NCBI GenBank assembly: GCA_023910675.1
Contig: JAAVWC010000023.1
Coordinates: 1-61,159, forward strand
Length of the DNA: 61,159 nt
From: Gemmatimonas sp.
GTDB lineage: Bacteria; Gemmatimonadota; Gemmatimonadetes; Gemmatimonadales; Gemmatimonadaceae
Direction: 5' to 3'
The stretch's first letter is position 1. Each line of letters starts with the position of its first letter. Below, piece after piece: positions 1-8,254 of this stretch. Position numbers and translations under genes: made by a program. The notes under the pieces are model-generated. The model searched no databases, had not been told where the DNA came from, and saw only the letters and a list, made by a program, of their open reading frames with translations.

Positions 1-1065
1 GGTGACGGTGGTGTCGCAGCCGATTACCTGAAAGCAGACTTGGTTGACCATCTCCGGAATGGAGGGATTGATCTTGCCGGGCATTATGCTGGAGCCGGGT
101 TGGACCGCGGGCAGCGTGATTTCGTCAATGCCCGTACGCGGGCCGGAGACCATGAGGCGGAGGTCGCTGACGATTTTGGACAGGTCGATGGCCAGCCCAC
201 GCAACGAGGCGCTGAACGCCGCCGCATCACCCATGCTTTGCATGAGTTGAATACGATCGTCGCCCACCCGCAGCGTCTCGATTCCGCTGATCTCACGCAG
301 CCGGTCCACCATGCGCGCGGGAAACTCCGGTTGCACGGTTACGCCGGTGCCCACCGCCGAACCACCGATGCCCAGATCATTAAGGTAATCAGCGGCCTGC
401 ACGAGCCGCTGTCGGCAGCGGATCAGTGTACCCGCGTACGCCGCGAACTCCTGACCGAGCCGGATCGGCATCGCGTCCTGCAGGTGTGTACGTCCCGCCT
501 TCACCACATGATCGAACGCCTGTGCGCGATCACGCAGCGCGTCGTGCAGTGCATCAACCGCGCGCAAGAGCATCGGCAACTGACGCAAGACGGCGAGCCG
601 GATATTGGTGGGAATGGTGTCATTGGTACTCTGCGCCATGTTGACGTGATCATTGGGATGCACGGGCATGTATGTCCCGCGGGCCCCTCCGAGCAGTTCG
701 TTGGCGCGATTGGCGAGCACCTCGTTGACGTTCATGTTGTGCGAGGTACCCGCGCCCGCCTGGTACGGATCGACGATGAACTGATCGCGGTGCAATCCGG
801 AGAGGACTTCGTCCGCGGCGGCGACAATGGCATCGGCGCGCGTCGCATCGAGGCGACCCGTGTCGCGATGCGTTTGTGCTGCCGCCTTCTTGATCCACAC
901 CTGAGCGATCACGAACGCTTCAAGTGGACGTAGACCACTGATGGGAAATTTCTGCGCCGCGCGCACGGTTTGCACACCATAGAGCGCGTTCGCGGGTACC
1001 TCAAGTGATCCCAAGGGATCCTTTTCGGTGCGCGTGCCAATTCCGGCCGGCTGTGACTGTGCCAT
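1..1065 (-). CDS. aspA: Aspartate ammonia-lyase, C-terminus cut by window edge
   Basis: The frame is open from the ATG at 1065 to the window edge and gives about 355 of the usual ~470 residues. It belongs to the fumarase/aspartase superfamily: the signature GSSIMPGKINP is present close to the window edge, followed by IPEMVNQVCFQVIG. That continuation resembles aspartase (the E. coli enzyme has VVPEVVNQVCFKVIG) more than class II fumarase. Other superfamily blocks are GAGTSHNMNVNEV and MAQSTNDTIPTN. Expected role: reversible deamination of aspartate to fumarate in the cytosol. A fumarase assignment cannot be fully excluded because the C-terminal part is outside the window. Confidence 0.85.
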   Translation of the reverse strand, partial: MAQSQPAGIGTRTEKDPLGSLEVPANALYGVQTVRAAQKFPISGLRPLEAFVIAQVWIKKAAAQTHRDTGRLDATRADAIVAAADEVLSGLHRDQFIVDPYQAGAGTSHNMNVNEVLANRANELLGGARGTYMPVHPNDHVNMAQSTNDTIPTNIRLAVLRQLPMLLRAVDALHDALRDRAQAFDHVVKAGRTHLQDAMPIRLGQEFAAYAGTLIRCRQRLVQAADYLNDLGIGGSAVGTGVTVQPEFPARMVDRLREISGIETLRVGDDRIQLMQSMGDAAAFSASLRGLAIDLSKIVSDLRLMVSGPRTGIDEITLPAVQPGSSIMPGKINPSIPEMVNQVCFQVIGCDTTVT

Positions 1066-1086
1066 GAGTTCTCCTGACGAATGAGA

Positions 1087-1115
1087 ACGGGCGCCGCCGA
1101 GGTGGCCGCGCCCGT
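1087..1115 (-). terminator. Hairpin downstream of the lipoprotein gene
   Basis: ACGGGCGC and GCGCCCGT form an 8-bp stem 20 bases past the stop of the lipoprotein gene that ends at 1135, just ahead of the aspA start. There is no T-tract. Confidence 0.45.
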
Positions 1116-1134
1116 CACATTCCCGAGGGATGCT

Positions 1135-1944
1135 TTACGGGAAGACGAACGTCGTGTCGATGGACGACGTGAGATGCAGATTGCCTGCCGTCGTACCCAC
1201 GAGATTGGTACGCCAGCGCACGAGCGTCAACGAGCGCCGCGGCGCGCTGCTCGCGAGGAACTGTGTCAGCAGTCCGGATGGGACGAGCACGTTACCATCG
1301 TCTTTGAGCGCGCAATAGACTTGCTCGTTGGCGAACGAGGCGGTCGCAGGATTGGCATATTTGATCTGCAGAATGACCGCCGCTGTCGGATCGTTCGTGC
1401 CATTCCAGTTGACCGCCAGACCGGCACCGGCGGCAGGAATTGCGACCGGGCCCAACTCGATGGGCTCGGCGAGCTTCACCGATCCGGCGAGGGCCGGAAA
1501 ATTGTTGCCGTCACCGGGCACACTCACCTGTGCCACATCGCCCACGTTGTAGACGATGGGTTCGTTGGCGGCCGTCGCGTAGCGGAGATCGGTGCTCGAG
1601 TAGGGAAGCTGTCGTGTGGCACCGCCAATGGTGATACCGACGGTGGTTCCCGCTTGACGATCACCGCGCGCCACTTGCTGCACCGTGTCGACCGGCGCGA
1701 AGACGCACTGATCACTCTGCTGCGCGCTGCTATTGGGGACCTGCAGCGACAGGGATTCAAAGAAGACCACGGTCGCTGCCGCGCGACCTTGCGTGGCCGA
1801 CGCCCGCTTCCCGATGAAATTGACGGCGCCGTATTTCTGAAAGCTGGCTTCGCTTTGCGTGATGCCCGAGCAGGCGGCGAGCAGCAACGCGACCATAGAG
1901 CGCGCGGATCGTTTGAGGGGAGCGGTGATCGTGCTGATGCGCAT
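1135..1944 (-). CDS. Hypothetical exported lipoprotein (269 aa)
   Basis: The ATG at 1944 gives MRISTITAPLKRSARSMVA followed by the lipobox LLAAC, so this is a lipoprotein signal peptide with the lipidated Cys near residue 24. The longer open frame up to 2274 lies over the MBL hydrolase gene and was not used. The mature part is rich in Ser, Thr, Ala and Gly with alternating hydrophobic residues, which suggests a beta-rich periplasmic or outer-membrane domain. No family was recognised. It is followed by its own hairpin. Confidence 0.7.
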   Translation of the reverse strand: MRISTITAPLKRSARSMVALLLAACSGITQSEASFQKYGAVNFIGKRASATQGRAAATVVFFESLSLQVPNSSAQQSDQCVFAPVDTVQQVARGDRQAGTTVGITIGGATRQLPYSSTDLRYATAANEPIVYNVGDVAQVSVPGDGNNFPALAGSVKLAEPIELGPVAIPAAGAGLAVNWNGTNDPTAAVILQIKYANPATASFANEQVYCALKDDGNVLVPSGLLTQFLASSAPRRSLTLVRWRTNLVGTTAGNLHLTSSIDTTFVFP

Positions 1945-1987
1945 GCTGAGCGGAGCTGAGTAAGCCGGCAGGATGAAGCGGCGGGTG

Positions 1988-2638
1988 CTAGGCCCCGAGC
2001 GGACGGGCGGCACCACGCAGGAATGGATTGGACGCAAGTTCGCGACCGATAGTGGTATGAACACCGTGCCCGGGCAATACCCGAGCTGTCTCGGGTAATG
2101 TGGCGAGACGCATGAGAGAGCGCTGCATGGCCGTCGGGTCACAGAGGGGCAAATCGGTGCGGCCAATGGAACCGGCAAAGAGCACGTCGCCGGAAATGCA
2201 GAGGTCGTTGCCGATGAAGGCGACATGGCCGGGCGCGTGGCCAGGCACATGCCACACGGTGAAGGTGTGCTCACCCAGAGAGACCGTGTCGCCTTCGGCC
2301 AGCTGTCCCGTTACCGCCGGCGGGTTTTCGATAGTCAGCCCCCACCGTGCGGCATTGTCGGCTGCGCGCTCGTAGAAGATCGCGTCGGCCGGATGCATCA
2401 GGATGGGTACCGGCAGCTGGCGCATGACACCAGCCACGCCACCGACATGGTCGAAGTGGCAGTGGGTGAGCCAGATGGCGGCCAGCGTGCACCCGGAGCG
2501 CTGCACGGCATCCACAAGGCGATCCGCTTCGTCACCGGGATCGACGAGGACCGCCTGCTTCGACGCCTCGTCGGTGAGCAGCCAACAGTTTTCCTCGAGC
2601 GGTCCAACCGTCAGCTGCTGCACCTGCAGGGCGGCCAC
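1988..2638 (-). CDS. MBL-fold metallo-hydrolase, glyoxalase II-like (216 aa)
   Basis: Zinc-binding motifs of the metallo-beta-lactamase fold appear in order: THCHFDHVGG (HxHxDH), PGHAPGH, SGDVLF and a C-terminal PGHG. The length and N-terminus (QQLTVGPLEENCWLLTD) match the short YcbL/glyoxalase II-like hydrolases, which lack the substrate-binding domain of true glyoxalase II. I chose the GTG at 2638 because GAGGT lies 8 bases upstream. The gene begins 4 bases after the trxB stop codon, so the two are probably cotranscribed, which suggests a thiol or detoxification role. The substrate is not evident. Confidence 0.85.
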   Translation of the reverse strand: MAALQVQQLTVGPLEENCWLLTDEASKQAVLVDPGDEADRLVDAVQRSGCTLAAIWLTHCHFDHVGGVAGVMRQLPVPILMHPADAIFYERAADNAARWGLTIENPPAVTGQLAEGDTVSLGEHTFTVWHVPGHAPGHVAFIGNDLCISGDVLFAGSIGRTDLPLCDPTAMQRSLMRLATLPETARVLPGHGVHTTIGRELASNPFLRGAARPLGA

Positions 2639-2642
2639 GCGA

Positions 2643-3662
2643 CTAGACCTCGGCCTTGGCGATCGAGCTCTCGCCGGTTTCGAGCACGGGCGCTTCGCCA
2701 ATGCCGTGATGTCCCAGCCACCGCTCGGCTTCGAGGGCCGCCATGCACCCCGTCCCGGCCGAGGTGATCGCCTGGCGATAGTAGTCATCGATGACATCGC
2801 CGGCGGCGTAGACGCCTTCGATGTTCGTTGACGTGCGCCACGGCGCCACCTTGATGTAGCCATGTTCGCTGGTGTCGATCTGCCCGCCGAGGAACTTGGT
2901 GTTGGGCGTGTGGCCAATGGCAACGAACAAGCCGCCCACTTCGATCTCGCTGGTGCTGCCGTTCACGGTGTCCTGCAAGCGGAGCCCCGTGATGAACTCG
3001 TCGCCGAGCACCTCGGTAACCTGCGAGTTCCAGAGCACGCGGACCTTGGGATGCGTGAGGACGCGATTAGCCATCACCTTCGAGGCACGGAAGCTGTCGC
3101 GGCGATGGATGACCACGACTTCACTGGCGAACTTCGTGAGATACATCGCTTCTTCCATGGCGGTATCACCACCACCAACGACGGCAAGACGCTTGTTGCG
3201 ATAGAAGGGCATGGCGCCGTCGCACACCGCGCAGGCCGACACGCCACCGCCCTGTTGCGCCAACCGGATTTCGCTCTCGAGACCGATCCACTTGGCGGCG
3301 GCGCCGGTGGCGATCACCACGGTGTGTGCCGTCACCGCGCCCGAGTAGTTGGGCGTGATGGTGAAGGGGCGCTGCGACAGATCGACCTGCTTGACGAGCT
3401 CCGACACGACTCGTGTCCCGTGATGGACCGCTTGTGCCTTGACACGGTCCATGAGTTCGGGGCCGCTGATGGCTTCGGGAAAGCCCGGGAAGTTTTCGAT
3501 ATCCGTCGTGAGCATCAGCTGTCCGCCCGGCAATTCCGTTCCGACCGGTTCACCTTCGAACACGAGCGGGTTGAGGTTGGCGCGTGCAGCGTAAATGGCC
3601 GCCGTCCATGCCGCGGGGCCGGATCCGATGATGACGATGTTCTCGGGAGTCGATGCAGACAT
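2643..3662 (-). CDS. trxB: Thioredoxin-disulfide reductase
   Basis: A flavoprotein of 339 residues from the ATG at 3662 (an in-frame GTG at 3668 is the alternative). It has the FAD-binding GSGPAAWTAAIYAARA near the N-terminus, the redox-active CAVCDG, the NADPH-binding GGGDTAMEEA, and the C-terminal FAD motif GVYAAGDVIDD. It reduces thioredoxin with NADPH in the cytosol. The active site is CAVC rather than the more common CATC. It is the upstream member of a pair with the MBL hydrolase. Confidence 0.95.
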   Translation of the reverse strand: MSASTPENIVIIGSGPAAWTAAIYAARANLNPLVFEGEPVGTELPGGQLMLTTDIENFPGFPEAISGPELMDRVKAQAVHHGTRVVSELVKQVDLSQRPFTITPNYSGAVTAHTVVIATGAAAKWIGLESEIRLAQQGGGVSACAVCDGAMPFYRNKRLAVVGGGDTAMEEAMYLTKFASEVVVIHRRDSFRASKVMANRVLTHPKVRVLWNSQVTEVLGDEFITGLRLQDTVNGSTSEIEVGGLFVAIGHTPNTKFLGGQIDTSEHGYIKVAPWRTSTNIEGVYAAGDVIDDYYRQAITSAGTGCMAALEAERWLGHHGIGEAPVLETGESSIAKAEV

Positions 3663-3728
3663 GACCACGATGGGTAGAAGCGAATTGAGGCGTATCAGCG
3701 CGGATGCGGTGATAGCTGAGTTCTGGAT

Positions 3729-4511
3729 TTACGAAATGGCCAGCACGCCCAACGCGCCGTGACAGTGCGACACGGTGCCGACCAGAATGTTACAGGGGCC
3801 CTGTCCGCCCCATTCGGCGACACGTAGGTCGGCGGCGGCAATGGCCGCCGCGTCGATCATGCCAACGCCGTAGGTGCGGTGTTCACAGTGAAAGATAGCC
3901 GCCCCGTGGAGCCGTGGTTCCCCGTCGGCCATGGCGCGAATGGTCACTGGCATGCTCCAATCGCGTGGCCTGCGGGTGGCGGGACATTTGGCCGGCTCGA
4001 TGCAATTGACCGGGCACGTCCACGTCGCAAAGCTGACGTAGTGACGCGCATCGGGGGCGGCACGTTCCCACGGGGTGGGCGGCGTGCCGGGGAGCGGCGC
4101 GACTTCCATGGCACGCCCGGGCCAGCGGGCGCGGGCGCGCGCCATGAGCCAGTCAAGGCACAGATGTGGCATGAGCGGCGACGGCACCATCGTATCGGCG
4201 GCGAGCGCGTCCGGCCCTGCCGACAACCACTCCGCGAGGTAATCGTCCCACGTGGACACGGCCAGTCGCACTGGCGTCCCCTCGTACATGCCTTGCGCGA
4301 GCTGCTGCGCGACTTTGCAGTTGGCATCGCGGTCGACGACTACGATTTCGCGTGCGGTGAGCGCCCCGCGTGAGCGCGCGCGATCGAGCTGCTGCGTGTA
4401 CCAGCTGCCGTAGCAGCCACCGCCGATGACGACAATGCGACCGAAGTCGAGCAACGCCGCGCGACCGGGGGGGGCGATTTCGCGCTCAGCGGCGGAGATG
4501 TCGTCCACCAT
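3729..4511 (-). CDS. Unrecognised protein with Rossmann-like N-terminus and Cys cluster (260 aa)
   Basis: The N-terminus holds a dinucleotide-binding-like stretch, RIVVIGGGCYGSWYTQQL (about residues 25-42), then EIVVVDRDANC as the possible acidic end of beta-2. The middle holds a Cys-rich segment, CPVNCIEPAKCP, which resembles a metal or Fe-S ligand set, and the C-terminal half carries further Cys and His residues (HCEHRTYG, VSHCHGA). I do not recognise the family. The ATG overlaps the 3' end of the SDR gene by 26 bases, indicating coupling to that operon. A redox function is only an inference. Confidence 0.65.
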   Translation of the reverse strand: MVDDISAAEREIAPPGRAALLDFGRIVVIGGGCYGSWYTQQLDRARSRGALTAREIVVVDRDANCKVAQQLAQGMYEGTPVRLAVSTWDDYLAEWLSAGPDALAADTMVPSPLMPHLCLDWLMARARARWPGRAMEVAPLPGTPPTPWERAAPDARHYVSFATWTCPVNCIEPAKCPATRRPRDWSMPVTIRAMADGEPRLHGAAIFHCEHRTYGVGMIDAAAIAAADLRVAEWGGQGPCNILVGTVSHCHGALGVLAIS

Positions 4512-5214
4512 CGACCGAGAGTACGGTTCCCGTCACGTAGGTGGCATCCACGAGATAGTGAATGGCCTGGATGACATCATCGGGTGAGCCGCTCCGTGCC
4601 AGCGGAACGTCGCGCATGAAGGCGGCCACCGCCGCATCACCGAGATCACTGGGGGCGAGCACGAGGCCTGGGGACACGGCATTCACGCGAATACGTGGCG
4701 CCAACCGATCGGCGACCGCACGCACCAGTTGATGCAACGCGGACTTGGTGACTTGGTGCGGAATGAGACGTGGGAATCCTGTTTCGTTGGCGAGGTGATC
4801 GCCGATCTGAATGATCACCCCGCCCTCATTCATGGCGCGCGCGGCAGCCTGCATGAGAAAGAACGGCGCCCGAAGATTGATGGCTTCCGTGCGCGCCCAA
4901 TCATCCGGAGTGACCGACTCGAAATCGCGCCACTCCATCACCGACGCCGAGCTGACGACGACATCCAGCGCATCGAACGCGGAGATGGCCGCCTGCACCA
5001 CGCGCGCCGGCGCCGATGAATCGACGAGGTCTTCCTGCACGACGACCACGCGTACCTGATGTACAGCCTCGAGCTCCGCCGCGAGTGCGTTCGCCTCCTC
5101 AGGAGAATTCCCGTGATGGAGCACGACGTTGTACCCGCGAGCAGCGAAGCTGCGAACAATCGCGGCGCCGACGCGTCGGGCACCGCCGGTCACGAGAGCG
5201 GTCTTGCGGAGCAT
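4486..5214 (-). CDS. SDR-family oxidoreductase, pteridine reductase-like, catalytic Tyr absent
   Basis: A short-chain dehydrogenase of 242 residues. The cofactor motif TGGARRVG, with Arg in the loop, is typical of pteridine reductases and predicts NADPH. The C-terminal RVNAVSPGLV and the VLSVDGG end are standard. The catalytic YxxxK appears as HQVTK, so Tyr is replaced by His while Lys remains. The usual Ser region reads IIQIGDHLA, and its Asp aligns with the Asp of Leishmania PTR1. It may be a modified reductase or a non-catalytic family member. It starts 4 bases after the PHP gene stop. Confidence 0.8.
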   Translation of the reverse strand: MLRKTALVTGGARRVGAAIVRSFAARGYNVVLHHGNSPEEANALAAELEAVHQVRVVVVQEDLVDSSAPARVVQAAISAFDALDVVVSSASVMEWRDFESVTPDDWARTEAINLRAPFFLMQAAARAMNEGGVIIQIGDHLANETGFPRLIPHQVTKSALHQLVRAVADRLAPRIRVNAVSPGLVLAPSDLGDAAVAAFMRDVPLARSGSPDDVIQAIHYLVDATYVTGTVLSVDGGRHLRR

Positions 5215-5217
5215 GTA

Positions 5218-6078
5218 CTACGCCAGGGCGGCTGCGCGCGCCGAGACCTTGGCGTCCTGCCAGTCGAGCCAAACCTTGGGAACGAGTTGCCCACCGAGTT
5301 TTCGTGGGCCTTCCTGCGTGCCGTGCCAGTCGGAGCCGCCACTGGGCAACAGGCCGGCCTTTTCGGTGTGATCGAAGAGCCGCTGCACGAGATAGGGCGG
5401 ATGACTCGGGTGCAAGACTTCGACCGCGTCGAGCCCGGTATCAGCGAGCCGTTGAATACGCGTCGGAGTCGCCGACTCACCGGGATGCGCCCAGACGGCG
5501 ATGCCGCCGGCTTTGTGTACCAGGGCGATGGCGTCGGCGACATCCCACTTGTCCTTGGCCATGTAGGCGGGACGTCCCCAACCGATCCACTTGTCGAACG
5601 CTTCGCGGAACTCGCGGACATACCCACCGGCGAGCATGACGCGCGCGATGTGTGGACGTCCGACGGCACCGCCTCCGGCCTCCTTTAGCACCGCGTCCAG
5701 TGTGATGGGGATGCTGTGCGCGTTCAGCGTCGCGACGATCTTTTCGGCGCGCGCAATGCGCTGCTGACGCAGATCCGCGAGCGCATCACGCATGGCGTCG
5801 CGGCTCTGCAGATGGAGCCCCAGCAAGTGGAGTTCGTCGTCGTCGAAATGCGTACTGAGCTCGACGCCGGGCACAATGCGCACCCCCAACCGTTCACCCG
5901 CCTCGGTGGCTTCATCGAGCCCGTCGACGGTGTCGTGATCGGTGAGCGCGATGGCATACAGCTGCGCGTCGGCGGCGGCCTGGACGACGGCCGCCGGCGT
6001 CAGGGCGCCGTCGGAGGCGGTGGAGTGTACCTGCAGATCCACGAACGCCGGCGCAGGCGCCGTGGTCGTATCCGTCAC
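5218..6078 (-). CDS. PHP-domain phosphoesterase (RNase AM / TrpH type)
   Basis: A PHP-superfamily protein of 286 residues. Metal-ligand motifs appear in order: DLQVHSTASDG, ALTDHDTVDG, VPGVELST, HLLGLHL, GRPHIARVM, VWAHPG and the C-terminal SGGSDWHG. The set and length match the YciV/TrpH group, which hydrolyses 3',5'-nucleotide bisphosphates or trims short RNAs from the 5' end. The start overlaps the preceding gene's stop in ATGA (6075-6078), so translation is probably coupled. It belongs to the minus-strand operon running down to 3729. Confidence 0.85.
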   Translation of the reverse strand: MTDTTTAPAPAFVDLQVHSTASDGALTPAAVVQAAADAQLYAIALTDHDTVDGLDEATEAGERLGVRIVPGVELSTHFDDDELHLLGLHLQSRDAMRDALADLRQQRIARAEKIVATLNAHSIPITLDAVLKEAGGGAVGRPHIARVMLAGGYVREFREAFDKWIGWGRPAYMAKDKWDVADAIALVHKAGGIAVWAHPGESATPTRIQRLADTGLDAVEVLHPSHPPYLVQRLFDHTEKAGLLPSGGSDWHGTQEGPRKLGGQLVPKVWLDWQDAKVSARAAALA

Positions 6079-6341
6079 GAGCGGTACCCCGCCTCTGGCG
6101 AGCGCGCGCTGGGCTGCGTCGATCGGAAGAGCTCGAGCAACTGCGCATCGTCAAACTCGGCCAACGACTGCTCGCGTGCTCGCACTCCAACGGGTGAGTA
6201 GCGCGTGACGCGCACCTCGCGTTCCTCGCCCTTCCCCGCCACGAAAATCAATCCGAATTCATCACCGGTGTACTGCGTGAGAAAACCGGACGGGTACACC
6301 TGCCACTGGCGTCCATCGATCTCGATGCGTCGCGTGGGCAT
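6075..6341 (-). CDS. Small hypothetical protein (88 aa)
   Basis: The start is well supported: the ATG at 6341 is preceded by AAGGAGGTTGAT, almost the full complement of the 16S 3' end, the strongest ribosome-binding site I saw in this region. The protein begins MPTRRIEIDGRQWQVYPSG, has a beta-rich N-terminal half (VYPSGFLTQY, LIFVAGKGEE) and a helical C-terminus (EFDDAQLLELF). No family was recognised. It is coupled to the PHP gene by a 4-base overlap. Confidence 0.75.
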   Translation of the reverse strand: MPTRRIEIDGRQWQVYPSGFLTQYTGDEFGLIFVAGKGEEREVRVTRYSPVGVRAREQSLAEFDDAQLLELFRSTQPSARSPEAGYRS

Positions 6342-6342
6342 A

Positions 6343-6588
6343 TCAACCTCCTTGTACTTCGCGCCAGCACTGGGCTGCGACATCGGTTCCGTGAACGGCG
6401 GCGAGTGCTTCCTCGCCACCGGCCTCGGTGAACTCGATGAACCGGCCACGATCGCTCGCGTGTTCAAAGACCCAGAAATGCGCGGGCACCGACGCCGCGC
6501 GTTGTTTGCGCAGCGGCAGTGCCGCGAGATACTCCGCGCGCTCCGCGTCGGGCACGACGCGTTCGACGATGGTCAGCGCGCGGGACAT
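6343..6588 (-). CDS. Small hypothetical protein (81 aa), possible dimeric alpha-beta barrel
   Basis: The start at 6588 gives MSRALTIVERVVPDAERAEY, followed by a region ending FIEFTEAGGEEALAAVH. The alternation of strand and helix and the size resemble antibiotic-monooxygenase-like alpha-beta barrels, but no diagnostic motif is visible, so this is a fold guess only. It lies 10 bases after the E2 stop and immediately upstream of the strong ribosome-binding site of the 6075-6341 gene, so it is probably the middle of a long minus-strand transcript. Confidence 0.65.
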   Translation of the reverse strand: MSRALTIVERVVPDAERAEYLAALPLRKQRAASVPAHFWVFEHASDRGRFIEFTEAGGEEALAAVHGTDVAAQCWREVQGG

Positions 6589-6598
6589 GCGAGGGCGC

Positions 6599-7945
6599 TC
6601 AGAATCCCGTTTCGGGGATGGACTCGAGCGCCTTCTTGAGATCGGCCATGAAGCGATCCGCGTCGGCCCCATCGACCACCTTGTGATCGAAGGAGAGCGA
6701 GAAGTACGCGCAGGTCCGGATGGCGATGGTGTCTTCGCCGTCCGGCCCCGTGATGACCTTGGGACGCTTTTCGATAGCGCCGAGTCCGAGGATGGCGGTG
6801 GTACCCACGGGAATGATGGGGGTGCCGAAGAGCGAACCGAAAACCCCGGGGTTGGTGATGGTAAAGGTGGCGTCCTGCACGTCGGTCGGGCTGAGCTTCT
6901 TGCCACGCGCGCGCGCCGCCAAATCGTTCACACCGCGCGTCAGGCCGGTGAGCGACAGTTCATCGGCACGCTTGAGCACCGGGACAATGAGTCCGGTCGG
7001 TTCGAGCGCGACGGCGATGCCGAGGTTGATCTGCTTGCGGTAGATGACGTCGGTACCAGCCACCGCTGCATTGAGCACGGGGTGACGCTTGAGCTGTTGC
7101 GTGACCGCCTGCAGGATGAACGGCAGGTAGGTGAGCTTCTGGCCACTCTGCGCCTCGAAATCGCGACGCATGGCCTGTCGGATGCGGGCGACGCGCGTGA
7201 GGTCGATTTCGAAGAACGAGGTGACGTGCGCGGCGACCTTGCGCGCCATGCTCATGTGATCCGAGGTGATGCGACGGATCTTGCTCATGGGTTCGACGAC
7301 GTCTCCGGCCCACGGCGTGGGCATGGGACCGTGCTGCTCGGTGCCCGACGGCGCGTACATGGACGCACCAGCGGCGGGCTGCGGGGCAGCGGCGGCGGCA
7401 GGACGCGCCGCGAGGAACGCTTCGAGATCCTTGCGCGTCACGCGTCCGGCGATGCCGCTGCCGGAGAGGGCGGCAATCTCGACGCCGTGCTCGGCGGCAA
7501 TTTTCCGCACGAGTGGCGACGATTTGGTGCGCAGGCGGTCTTCGAGCGAACCAGCCGGGGCCGCCGGGGCGGCACTGGCGGCCACGGGGGTGCTGGGCAC
7601 GCCCACGGAGGCCGGGGCCGCCGCGGGCGCTGCAGGCGCCGCTGACGGCGCCGCTGACGGCGCCGCTGCGGGCGTGGGCGCGGGGGCAGCCGCCGCAGCG
7701 GCCGCGTCCGTCTCCAAACGGGCCACGACCGTGTTGACGGCCACCGTGAGCCCATCACCGACCAAGATCTCCATCAGCACGCCGGCGGACGGCGATGGGA
7801 TCTCCGCATCCACCTTGTCGGTGGAGATTTCGAAAATGGGCTCATCGCGCTTGACGGTGTCTCCCACCTTCTTGAGCCACCGCGACACTGTCCCTTCCGC
7901 GATGGATTCACCCATCTGCGGCATGATCACGTCTACACGAGCCAC
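6599..7945 (-). CDS. Dihydrolipoamide acyltransferase (E2) of a 2-oxo-acid dehydrogenase complex
   Basis: 448 residues with the full E2 layout. An N-terminal lipoyl domain has its lipoyl Lys in ISTDKVDAEIPS (about residue 44). An Ala/Pro-rich swinging linker covers about 85-130. A peripheral-subunit-binding domain (SSPLVRKIAAEHGV) follows, then a catalytic acetyltransferase domain with the HxxxDG motif as HKVVDG near the C-terminus. It transfers the acyl group to CoA and forms the core of the complex. The specificity (pyruvate or branched-chain) cannot be read reliably. It follows E1alpha and E1beta; no E3 gene is in the window. Confidence 0.93.
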   Translation of the reverse strand: MARVDVIMPQMGESIAEGTVSRWLKKVGDTVKRDEPIFEISTDKVDAEIPSPSAGVLMEILVGDGLTVAVNTVVARLETDAAAAAAAPAPTPAAAPSAAPSAAPAAPAAAPASVGVPSTPVAASAAPAAPAGSLEDRLRTKSSPLVRKIAAEHGVEIAALSGSGIAGRVTRKDLEAFLAARPAAAAAPQPAAGASMYAPSGTEQHGPMPTPWAGDVVEPMSKIRRITSDHMSMARKVAAHVTSFFEIDLTRVARIRQAMRRDFEAQSGQKLTYLPFILQAVTQQLKRHPVLNAAVAGTDVIYRKQINLGIAVALEPTGLIVPVLKRADELSLTGLTRGVNDLAARARGKKLSPTDVQDATFTITNPGVFGSLFGTPIIPVGTTAILGLGAIEKRPKVITGPDGEDTIAIRTCAYFSLSFDHKVVDGADADRFMADLKKALESIPETGF

Positions 7946-7949
7946 TCGG

Positions 7950-8252
7950 TCATCCTCGATTCGTGGAAGCTACGTCTTCGGCCTGGTCGCGACGCTTGAG
8001 GCGCCACAATGCCAACACCGGCAGCGAAAGCGCGCCGATGGCCGCACCGTATCCTGCAAAGACCCACCATTCACAGGCAGGCAAGCCGGGAGCCGGCGTA
8101 CAACGGTTAAAAAAGCCCATGAGCTTGCCGATGCCGACCCCGGACATCGCGCCGCTCACCGCGCCTATGAAAAACGTAAAGCATCCGACGCCGATATTCC
8201 GCCCCACCCGGTCTTCGGAATGCGGGGCCGGAGTCTGCACCGTTCCGGCCAT
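7950..8252 (-). CDS. Small two-TM membrane protein inside the dehydrogenase operon (100 aa)
   Basis: From the ATG at 8252 the protein has two hydrophobic segments, roughly residues 20-45 (GCFTFFIGAVSGAMSGVGIG) and 65-85 (VFAGYGAAIGALSLPVLAL), the first rich in small residues. It ends in a basic, charged tail. It starts 2 bases after the E1beta stop and ends 4 bases before the E2 start, so it is embedded in the operon. No family was recognised; a membrane anchor or unrelated passenger is possible. Confidence 0.7.
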   Translation of the reverse strand: MAGTVQTPAPHSEDRVGRNIGVGCFTFFIGAVSGAMSGVGIGKLMGFFNRCTPAPGLPACEWWVFAGYGAAIGALSLPVLALWRLKRRDQAEDVASTNRG

Positions 8253-8254
8253 GA

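Noticed and set aside
40..933. 297-codon plus-strand frame at the window start
   Set aside because: Antisense to the aspartase gene, which is open to the edge and carries the superfamily signature.
6428..7645. 405-codon plus-strand frame
   Set aside because: Antisense to the E2 gene, whose lipoyl and HxxxDG motifs are certain.
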